Shown here: one piece after another, positions 1 through 4,842 of the stretch
How the letters are laid out: each line of letters opens with the position of its first letter
Position numbering within the stretch: position 1 is the stretch's first letter
Assembly (NCBI GenBank): GCA_021779415.1
Contig: JAJYAS010000175.1
Span: forward strand, 1 to 7,038
Length of the DNA stretch: 7,038 nt
Direction of reading: 5' to 3'
Source: Bacillota bacterium
GTDB lineage: Bacteria > Bacillota_B > Desulfitobacteriia > Desulfitobacteriales > Desulfitobacteriaceae
The notes under the pieces: model-generated
Database searches by the model: none
What the model saw: only the letters and a program-made list of their open reading frames with translations
What the model was told of the DNA's origin: nothing
Position numbers and translations under genes: made by a program

Positions 1-958
1 CCTGTGAATAATTCCAGGAAATCATGGCTGTATGTGAATAAATCTGATAGACAGAATTGTAGTTTGCCCGTGTCTTTAGGGTATTCCTTACCTTATCCAG
101 TTCCATACGGATAAACTTTAGGGATATATTGGCTGAAATGAGGAACTTCAGATGGTTCTGATAAAGAGTGTTAATATTAGCCTCGCTGTAAAAGCCTCGA
201 TCCATAACCAGCTTTACCTTGCCAAAGCCAAGAAATTCCATGTCTGCAAGCAGTTTTTTAACCGTCTTGACGTCACTGATATTATCGGCAAGTTTACGGT
301 AATAGAAGGGCAGGTTTGATTCTTCACCAAACAGTAGCGCAAGATTAATCTGCGGAAGCGGATCATGATCTTTGTTGTGTCCATATTTTACCTGCTTTAA
401 GGGTTCGGAATAGGACGAAACACTAGTCGTATCATATGCCCAGTATTCGTTCTCGCTTCTTCTTTTTCCTTGAAGACGGAAGAAATGTTCCTTTCCCTCC
501 TCGGTTATGGATGAGAACAGTTCACTGTTTCTCTGAGAAGAAATGTTTTTTCCATAAGGATGCCTGTGTGTCCGATCCCATTTGGGAAAACGACTTGATG
601 GATTCCGATCTTCAAGAATCAGAAAGTAGGCAATGGACAGAATCTGCCTATATTGCTGCGGAAAGCACGATTTCAAATCTGCAAAAATACCCAGAATTTC
701 ACCCATGGAATCAAACAAGTAAGTGGCTCCGTAAAAGCTATGCTTTATCTGAGTAGCAGGTATTGGTCCAGGTTTTATCGGAAGTGCCACTTGTGGCTCG
801 GAGAGACGCTTTGAAGCAATCAGGTTGCCGTCATCATCAAGCTTGCCGACACAAACGCGCTTGCTTCTTGATTGCTGCTTTGCCTTGTCCCAGTAGTTGG
901 TAGCTTCATAAACATACGTTGTTCCGTTGTTTTTATTTTTTACATATACAAGTGCCAT
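1..958 (-). CDS. IS4-superfamily (IS1634-type) transposase, partial at window edge
   Basis: This frame is open for 319 codons from ATG at 958 down to base 1, with no stop, so the C terminus lies outside the window. The protein starts MALVYVKNKNNGTTYVYEA, a typical start for IS1634-like transposases. It then carries YDTTSVSS (Asp176), the first Asp of the DDE/RNase H catalytic core, and VMDRGFYS (Asp253), the second Asp in the IS4-type D-R-G-F/Y context. The third acidic residue would be beyond the edge. It would cut and join the ends of its own element. The start is supported by GGGGTGA about 4-5 bases upstream and by a strong promoter. No frameshift or internal stop is seen, so it may be functional. 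The left end of the element is not visible, and I could not place the right inverted repeat (somewhere between about 1010 and 1186). Family assignment comes from remembered motifs; IS4 superfamily is secure, IS1634 is likely. Confidence 0.88.
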   Translation of the reverse strand, partial: MALVYVKNKNNGTTYVYEATNYWDKAKQQSRSKRVCVGKLDDDGNLIASKRLSEPQVALPIKPGPIPATQIKHSFYGATYLFDSMGEILGIFADLKSCFPQQYRQILSIAYFLILEDRNPSSRFPKWDRTHRHPYGKNISSQRNSELFSSITEEGKEHFFRLQGKRRSENEYWAYDTTSVSSYSEPLKQVKYGHNKDHDPLPQINLALLFGEESNLPFYYRKLADNISDVKTVKKLLADMEFLGFGKVKLVMDRGFYSEANINTLYQNHLKFLISANISLKFIRMELDKVRNTLKTRANYNSVYQIYSHTAMISWNYSQ

Positions 959-973
959 CTGATCACCCCAATC

Positions 974-993
974 ATCGTTATAATTATAACGAT
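974..993. repeat. Perfect 20-bp palindrome over transposase -10 region
   Basis: ATCGTTATAATTATAACGAT is a perfect inverted repeat with no spacer. Its centre contains TATAAT on both strands, so it overlaps the transposase -10 box and could bind a dimeric repressor or give divergent -10 elements. The palindrome is seen directly; a regulatory role is inference. Confidence 0.6.
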
Positions 994-1010
994 ATTGAAG
1001 GTAATTTCAA
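983..1010 (-). promoter_or_regulatory. Transposase promoter
   Basis: On the minus strand TTGAAA (1010-1005) and TATAAT (988-983) are separated by 16 bases, 5/6 and 6/6 matches to sigma-A consensus. Initiation would fall near 976, giving a leader of about 18 bases before the ATG at 958, just enough for the ribosome site at 969-963. The -10 box lies inside the palindrome at 974-993. Confidence 0.65.
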
Positions 1011-1083
1011 TCGAAAGATGGCAGAAACAAGCTTGTTTTCAACGTTCTCAGCATTCCACGTTATCATTGTTACGGGGATTCAG

Positions 1084-1103
1084 GGTGTAAAGGTGTAAAG
1101 GTG
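1084..1103 (+). repeat. Short tandem repeat GGTGTAAA (2.5 copies)
   Basis: Two exact head-to-tail copies of GGTGTAAA (1084-1091, 1092-1099) are followed by GGTG. They lie between the IS transposase and the XRE/TPR regulator, in a stretch richer in G than the regulator gene. They could belong to the outer end of the insertion sequence or to the regulator's control region; neither can be decided here. Confidence 0.5.
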
Positions 1104-1173
1104 AGCAATTTAGGATCGTCGAAAGCCCCGTCGAAGAGAGATGTGGAGCGGAGATATCGCAACTACAGGGAAC

Positions 1174-1179
1174 GGAGGG
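1174..1179 (+). promoter_or_regulatory. Ribosome binding site that sets a TTG start
   Basis: GGAGGG lies 7 bases before TTG at 1187. The spacing is ideal, and no ATG follows nearby in frame, so it argues for the rare TTG start of the regulator. The start codon is also part of AATTGCTC (1185-1192), which is complementary to GAGCAATT at 1103-1110. Confidence 0.75.
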
Positions 1180-1186
1180 AGTACAA

Positions 1187-2500
1187 TTGCTCAAAGAAGA
1201 TACTGCATTAAAATATGTCATTAAACAAAAAGGGATAGGCATTGCTGATTTCGCAGAGAGGTGTGGAATTAGTAGTAGTTATTTAAGTCTAATCCTAAAC
1301 GGTATGCGCAAAAATATCAGTGAAAAAGTAGCCTCAAACATAGGACGGGAATTAGAAATTTCAACAAAAGAAGTTTTTTATTTGATAAATACTAATTGCG
1401 ATTCTTACATTACTTTACGGTTTGAAATAGACAATAAAGATTCTGACAAATGTAATAATGTTTTAAATATAATTTTAGATGCTCTTGAAGAAAATGACCA
1501 AGATACTATAAAAGAATATACTGATAAAGTGCGAACTGAATCTACAGTAATCGCTATTAATTACATCAAATGGTATGAAGGATGGCAATTGTCTTTACAA
1601 AATCGATTTGACAATGCAATTGAGTATTTTAGAGGTGCGTTGTTGTTTGAGCCTAGAGGTGATACTGAACGGCGTTTTATGGCAAAGGCACTAGGTAGTT
1701 TGGGTGGAGCTTATGTCGCAAAAGGTAATTATAAACTCGCTATGAAATTTTTTAGAAAAAGCCTTTTACTTTGTGATTACGGCAAACAAGTAGGCTTAGT
1801 TTATCTTAATATGGGTACTTTGTTTCGAAGAAATAATCAATTGTTCCACGCTAAGAATTATTATTTAAGGGCTATTGAAATGGGTTCTGCATTCGTAAAA
1901 ATAATGGCCGTATCTAGTCTTATTCAAATCGCCTTTGATAGAAATGAGTTAGACGTTGCAAAGGAATATGTAATTAAAGGTTTTTGGCTAGCGAAAAATA
2001 CTGAGAAACCCCTTGGCAAGGATGATTTGTTCTGTAATATTGGTATGTATTATTCTATTAAAGGGCAACTTAAAAAGGCTAAATTCTGGTTCAATAAGTG
2101 TATTCTGATTACTGAACAAACCAAAAACATAAGAACGAAACATTATGCTCTGATTGAGGTCATAAATTTACTTTTCTATGAGGGAAACACGGAGCAGGGC
2201 GATCTTCTTTTAAAGATTATTTCTAGTGAGGTTTCTTCTAATAACGATATTTTGATTTTGGGGAGACTTTTATATGCTGCCGGAAAACGAAATATCGTGG
2301 GTCAATGCTTTGAACAGGGTAAACTCGTTTTGGAACGATGTTATAACTTATTAAAGTCTATTCCGCCGTCAGAAGAAATCATATTATGTTGCAAATTGCT
2401 AGGTATATGTTTTTCGACTTTGGGAGAACTTTATATTGCTGAATTTTATTTAAATGAAGCACTTCGTTTAAATAAAAAAGTTCATCGTTCCGGCCAGTAA
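1187..2500 (+). CDS. XRE-type HTH regulator with C-terminal TPR repeats (RRNPP-like receptor candidate)
   Basis: This is a 437-residue cytoplasmic protein. Residues about 7-62 form a Cro/CI-type helix-turn-helix (IADFAERCGISSSYLSLILNG at 19-39). After a linker come helical pairs of tetratricopeptide type, clearest at about 127-158 (FDNAIEYFRGALLFEP), 167-196 (GNYKLAMKFFRKSLLL), 203-233, 281-311 (GQLKKAKFWFNKCILI) and 402-431 (GELYIAEFYLNEALRL). HTH plus TPR at this length is the architecture of PlcR/NprR-type RRNPP regulators, whose TPR groove binds a re-imported signalling peptide and changes DNA binding. The TTG start is chosen for the GGAGGG 7 bases upstream. An ORF for a small exported peptide begins 83 bases after its stop on the same strand, as is usual for such receptor-peptide pairs. 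The HTH/TPR call is firm; peptide sensing is inference. The gene is notably AT-rich compared with the sequence just upstream. Confidence 0.88.
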   Translation: MLKEDTALKYVIKQKGIGIADFAERCGISSSYLSLILNGMRKNISEKVASNIGRELEISTKEVFYLINTNCDSYITLRFEIDNKDSDKCNNVLNIILDALEENDQDTIKEYTDKVRTESTVIAINYIKWYEGWQLSLQNRFDNAIEYFRGALLFEPRGDTERRFMAKALGSLGGAYVAKGNYKLAMKFFRKSLLLCDYGKQVGLVYLNMGTLFRRNNQLFHAKNYYLRAIEMGSAFVKIMAVSSLIQIAFDRNELDVAKEYVIKGFWLAKNTEKPLGKDDLFCNIGMYYSIKGQLKKAKFWFNKCILITEQTKNIRTKHYALIEVINLLFYEGNTEQGDLLLKIISSEVSSNNDILILGRLLYAAGKRNIVGQCFEQGKLVLERCYNLLKSIPPSEEIILCCKLLGICFSTLGELYIAEFYLNEALRLNKKVHRSGQ

Positions 2501-2527
2501 ATTTATTACATTTTTCGACATTTATTT

Positions 2528-2576
2528 CCCCCTTTTTTTGCATCTAGGATTGAGTATAAGATACAAGAAAAGGGGG
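2528..2576 (+). terminator. 13-bp hairpin between regulator and small ORF; terminator or ribosome-site mask
   Basis: CCCCCTTTTTTTG (2528-2540) pairs with CAAGAAAAGGGGG (2564-2576) over all 13 positions, one of them a G-U pair in RNA, with a 23-base loop. It begins 27 bases after the regulator stop and is followed by TTTT, so it can be a weak terminator. Its right arm contains AGGGGG (2571-2576), the ribosome site of the next ORF, so any transcript that includes both arms would hide that site. The two roles are compatible; neither is proven. Confidence 0.5.
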
Positions 2577-2583
2577 TTTTATT

Positions 2584-2727
2584 ATGGTTAAGTGGGTCAC
2601 AACTCTGGTCGTATGTATTGTTTTATTATTAGGTGCTTCTGTTTTCCATCATCCCTATATGCACCCCAACTCTATTGCTTTATCTAATACCGTTAAACCA
2701 AATATAGACTCCATATATTGCGGATAG
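2584..2727 (+). CDS. Small exported peptide, 47 aa (candidate pheromone precursor or broken gene)
   Basis: The ORF has an excellent ribosome site (AGGGGG at 2571-2576, 7 bases before the ATG). It starts MVKWVTTLVVCIVLLLGASVF: a Lys followed by a roughly 17-residue hydrophobic stretch, like a signal peptide or single membrane anchor. The tail is polar, SNTVKPNIDSIYCG. Placed directly after an HTH/TPR regulator on the same strand, it resembles propeptides of RRNPP systems (PapR, NprX and Phr are of similar size), where the tail is exported, trimmed and taken up again by the oligopeptide permease. Against this, a second coding-like frame overlaps its end and runs on to 2842, so it may be the front half of an exported protein of about 85 residues disrupted by a one-base change. 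I do not recognise the sequence. Confidence 0.6.
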   Translation: MVKWVTTLVVCIVLLLGASVFHHPYMHPNSIALSNTVKPNIDSIYCG

Positions 2728-2842
2728 CCCTGTAGTGCGTAAGTTGTCTTGGGGTCAAAGGGAAGACCTTTATTTCTTAGGTGTTAAACAGGCGGGGAAG
2801 GAGGTCAAAAGATTTAGTTTGTTAAATCTCAAAAAATATTAA
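2708..2842 (+). pseudogene. Second-frame continuation of the small exported ORF (apparent frameshift)
   Basis: One base ahead of the frame used at 2584-2727, an open stretch reads TPYIADSPVVRKLSWGQRED and then LYFLGVKQAGKEVKRFSLLN, ending with TAA at 2840-2842. That is 5 bases before the AAGGAG of the SpoIID-domain gene, which is natural operon spacing. It has no start codon with a ribosome site of its own, and its composition looks coding. Removing one base near 2707 would join it to the upstream ORF, giving a protein of about 85 residues with an N-terminal hydrophobic export segment and a basic, mixed-charge tail. Possible causes are a real inactivating mutation, a sequencing error, or programmed +1 frameshifting before TAG at 2725; no classical slippery site is evident. 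Confidence 0.5.
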
Positions 2843-2861
2843 TAAGTAAGGAGTGACTAGT

Positions 2862-3608
2862 ATGAAATTTCGTAAGGCATTTTCAATTGTTGGGGTTGTC
2901 ATGATCATAATGTTAATGGCTAATTCCGCTGTTTTTGCTGCGAAAAGTTCTCAATTAAATCCTGGCGATAGTGGTTATGTAGGGGCACTAAATGACAGAC
3001 CATCCAATGCATTTACTCCCAACACAAAAAACAGTAGCAATACGACAACTGTTTCTCCAATGGTTGCAGGATATTGGTGGCAATATGAACCGAGTACCAT
3101 AGCAGTGTTAGTGCGTCCAAATAATGATCCTTCTTCATCTGGAACTGTAACAACTTATCATTTTGGTTATTACCTTAGGAATGTTTTACCTAACGAATGG
3201 GTTGGATCATGGCCTGCGAATTCTTTAGATGCAGGGGCTATTGCTGTACGCAGTTATGGATGGTATTGTGTTAATTATCCTAAATATCCTACTGTCGGAG
3301 CTGCTGTAGATAATACAACAAATTCTCAAGTTTTCAAACCCAATACGATGCTGAGTTCCACGGACAATGCATTTGTTAATACAGATGGATTAGCTATCGG
3401 ATATAATAATGCACAACAACCAGGATTTTATAAGGCCGGTACTTATGGTAGTTCCAGAGATAGTTCATCTTATAGTTTTTATAATAACATGTATCAAAAT
3501 GGTACAGACTATTGGGCTAACAATGGGGAATCATATTCATGGATGACGAGTTATTATTATCCGGGAACTAATTTAGTTTCAGGTAGTGGGGATTACCTAT
3601 ATAATTGA
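2862..3608 (+). CDS. Secreted SpoIID/LytB-domain protein
   Basis: This is a 248-residue protein with a signal peptide (MKFRKAFSIVGVVMIIMLMA, then NSAVFA, cleavage likely after residue 26 or 27). A Ser/Thr/Asn-rich linker to about residue 66 is followed by a SpoIID/LytB domain. The diagnostic stretch is YYLRNVLPNEWVGSW (103-117), then SLDAGAIAVRSYGWY (121-135) and NSQVFKP (154-160). In SpoIID the Glu of this region is the catalytic residue of a peptidoglycan lytic transglycosylase; Glu112 is its counterpart here. It would therefore act on cell wall outside the membrane. The mature part is short and has no added binding domains. Start choice: AAGGAG at 2848-2853 sits 8 bases before ATG at 2862, and a GTG at 2853 overlaps that site and cannot be the start. 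It lies just after the exported-peptide ORF, probably in the same transcript. This is not the canonical spoIID of the sporulation engulfment cluster, since none of its neighbours are present. Confidence 0.85.
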   Translation: MKFRKAFSIVGVVMIIMLMANSAVFAAKSSQLNPGDSGYVGALNDRPSNAFTPNTKNSSNTTTVSPMVAGYWWQYEPSTIAVLVRPNNDPSSSGTVTTYHFGYYLRNVLPNEWVGSWPANSLDAGAIAVRSYGWYCVNYPKYPTVGAAVDNTTNSQVFKPNTMLSSTDNAFVNTDGLAIGYNNAQQPGFYKAGTYGSSRDSSSYSFYNNMYQNGTDYWANNGESYSWMTSYYYPGTNLVSGSGDYLYN

Positions 3609-3639
3609 AATGTGTTTTTCCTAAGTAATAAAAAAGGGG

Positions 3640-3648
3640 AATATCATG
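3640..3648. repeat. Target-site duplication, left copy
   Basis: AATATCATG, identical to 3778-3786, directly abuts the left inverted repeat of the mini-element. One copy corresponds to the loop of the reconstructed terminator. Confidence 0.65.
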
Positions 3649-3777
3649 GAGGCCACTGAAAAACTTTAGCTCCGAGGAAATGAGCACTACATACAGTGTT
3701 CATTTTCCATGTTTTCTACTGTATATGGTGGTTTTGAATGCCCAATCAGTAAATTTTGGACGATTTTCAGTGCCCTT
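3649..3777. mobile_element. 129-bp mini-element (MITE-like) inserted in a terminator
   Basis: The ends are inverted repeats, GAGGCCACTGAAAA (3649-3662) and, read inward from 3777, AAGGGCACTGAAAA: 12 of 14 identical. The element is flanked by exact 9-base direct repeats AATATCATG (3640-3648, 3778-3786). It has no convincing ORF, so it would need a transposase supplied in trans. Outward ends with CACTGAAAA remind me of IS1182-type elements, but that parent is an uncertain guess. The insertion point is the loop of a terminator hairpin, a known preference of some insertion sequences. Internally it can fold into two competing hairpins. Confidence 0.65.
3676..3730 (+). other. Two mutually exclusive hairpins inside the mini-element
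   Basis: Fold A pairs GGAAATGAGCACT (3676-3688) with AGTGTTCATTTTCC (3695-3708), with one G-U pair and one bulged base. Fold B pairs CACTACATACAGT (3685-3697) with ACTGTATATGGTG (3718-3730), with one C-A mismatch and one G-U pair. The arms overlap at 3685-3688 and 3695-3697, so only one can form at a time. This is structure seen on paper; no function is known. Confidence 0.45.
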
Positions 3778-3785
3778 AATATCAT
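3756..3785 (+). promoter_or_regulatory. Hybrid promoter for the lipoprotein gene
   Basis: TTGGAC (3756-3761) and TATCAT (3780-3785), 18 bases apart, each match sigma-A consensus 5/6. The -35 lies inside the mini-element and the -10 in the duplicated target, a classic way for an inserted element to activate a neighbour. Transcription would start near 3792, about 36 bases before the ATG at 3828. Confidence 0.5.
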
Positions 3786-3786
3786 G
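3778..3786. repeat. Target-site duplication, right copy
   Basis: AATATCATG directly abuts the right inverted repeat and is followed by ATCCCCTTTTTT, the distal arm of the split terminator. It also contains TATCAT, the proposed -10 box of the lipoprotein gene. Confidence 0.65.
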
Positions 3787-3827
3787 ATCCCCTTTTTTAA
3801 ATATCGTATGATTTTGGGGGGTGCTTT

Positions 3828-4373
3828 ATGAAAAGATTAATTTGTTTTACAACTCTATTTCTTGTAGCTTTAGTGATGGTGTCTGGATGTGGAATTATTA
3901 GCTCTCAAAATACTAATACAAAAACTCAAACAACTTTAAAAGCTGAAACAAACAATACTCAATTGAATAATAGTAATATTTTAACAGACAACATACTGGA
4001 AGCAGCTGAAATCCCAAAAATGTTTTATGAATTTTTAAACAATAAAGATTATAATAAAGCAGTTTCATTACTTGGCCCAACGTTAAAGTTTGAAGGCGAC
4101 CCAAGTACTATAAAATACTTGAGAAATTTACAGCATACTGATATTAGTGATTTTAAGGATATTTCTTCCGAGAATAATCTTTTAGATAGAACACAACAAA
4201 GTTATTATGCAGTGAAAATTTATTATGCGAAGCTGACAATTCAGATTAAGGATAAAAGTCTAGTACCTCAACTTGTTTACCCACAATATAGGAGGTTTAT
4301 AGTAGTAAAACAGACTAAAAACAGCCCGTGGTTACTAGATGGAGATGAAGATGTCCCTCCGAAGAATATTTAA
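3828..4373 (+). CDS. Small lipoprotein of unknown function
   Basis: This 181-residue protein has a lipoprotein signal: MKRLICFTTLFLVALVMVSG followed by Cys21 (lipobox VSGC). It should be exported, lipid-modified on Cys21 and held on the outer face of the cell membrane. Residues about 22-56 are a Asn/Thr/Gln-rich spacer without structure. The rest (AAEIPKMFYEFLNNKDYNKA and on to VVKQTKNSPWLLDGDE) has the rhythm of small NTF2-like lipoprotein domains, with an N-terminal helix followed by strands, but I do not recognise a named family. The start follows a G-rich ribosome site (GGGGGGTG, 3816-3823). It is preceded by its own likely promoter, so it may be transcribed separately from the SpoIID-domain gene. 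Its low GC resembles that of the regulator-exoprotein block. Confidence 0.75.
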   Translation: MKRLICFTTLFLVALVMVSGCGIISSQNTNTKTQTTLKAETNNTQLNNSNILTDNILEAAEIPKMFYEFLNNKDYNKAVSLLGPTLKFEGDPSTIKYLRNLQHTDISDFKDISSENNLLDRTQQSYYAVKIYYAKLTIQIKDKSLVPQLVYPQYRRFIVVKQTKNSPWLLDGDEDVPPKNI

Positions 4374-4842
4374 ACAACAGCACTTTGCAAAATTAGAAAG
4401 ATCTATGAAGGATGTCTACTATATTGAACGTGGTTTGAGTAAACTGTCTGACGGAACAGAAGATACCTCGTCCTAAGGGCTGCCTTCGGCTTCGCGAAGC
4501 GTCCTACCCGCCTGGTTGGGATCGTGGCGAGACAGGAACGTTTATATAGTAAGCGTCAAACAACACAGTGGATAGAAAAAGAGCAAAAACTCGTGTAAAC
4601 TGAGTTTTTGCTCTATCGGCTGGCTTCTTGAACTTCTGGACTCCAGGATTTGCCTTAGCACTTTCGATGATGCTATAAACGGCGGCACTTGCCGAAGCTC
4701 ATTTCGGGCTTCCACTAAACAGCCAGTTTTTGCGCAGAGATCACTGCTATGGCAGAATGGACTTTCAACTTGAAACAAGGCACATAAGCCTATCTAAACA
4801 CTGTTACTGTGTTCTGGTGGCGCAGTCAACACGCTTATACTT
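4374..4842. other. Gene-poor convergent intergenic region, rich in small palindromes
   Basis: No convincing gene is seen between the lipoprotein and parE. The stretch holds GCTTCGCGAAGC (4489-4500), the parE-side terminator (4576-4613), CTGGACTCCAG (about 4637-4647), CGGCACTTGCCG (4683-4694), GAAGC/GCTTC (4694-4712) and AACAC/GTGTT (4797-4813). Base composition changes abruptly from the AT-rich lipoprotein gene to a GC-richer section at about 4470-4530. This fits debris of a mobile element or an unrecognised structured RNA; I can name neither. A 45-codon frame at 4339-4476, overlapping the lipoprotein end, is open but lacks a clear ribosome site. Confidence 0.5.
4576..4613 (-). terminator. 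Rho-independent terminator downstream of parE
   Basis: On the minus strand GAGCAAAAACTC (4613-4602), a 9-base loop and GAGTTTTTGCTC (4592-4581) form a perfect 12-bp stem followed at once by TTTTT (4580-4576). It is oriented to end transcripts from parE, although it lies 230 bases past the parE stop. On the plus strand no T-run follows, so it should act in one direction only. Confidence 0.8.

Larger units (their letters stand above)
3629..3799 (+). terminator. Rho-independent terminator split by an insertion
   Basis: TAAAAAAGGGGA (3629-3640) and TCCCCTTTTTTA (3788-3799) are perfect 12-base inverted repeats lying 147 bases apart, beginning 20 bases after the SpoIID-gene stop. If the 129-bp element at 3649-3777 and one copy of its flanking 9-bp repeat are removed, the two arms close around a loop of about 9 bases. 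The result is a classic A-tract/stem/T-tract terminator able to work in both directions. In the present state the arms are far apart, so termination may be weakened. Confidence 0.7.

Noticed and set aside
436..756. Plus-strand ORF of 106 codons
   Set aside because: It is antisense to the well-supported transposase frame and has low-complexity, unlikely protein content.
2853..2855. GTG as start of the SpoIID-domain gene
   Set aside because: It overlaps the AAGGAG ribosome site itself; ATG at 2862 has correct spacing and a clean signal peptide.
3629..3799. Reading the whole inverted-repeat region as one riboswitch or small RNA
   Set aside because: The exact 9-bp direct repeats and element-type ends are better explained by insertion into a terminator; the RNA reading is kept only as a refuting test.
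4339..4476. 45-codon frame overlapping the lipoprotein end (MEMKMSLRRIF...)
   Set aside because: It is open and somewhat protein-like, but lacks a convincing ribosome site and overlaps a better-supported gene; too weak to call.
4542..4778. Minus-strand ORF of 78 codons downstream of parE
   Set aside because: It reads straight through the terminator hairpin, has no ribosome site and no recognisable domain.
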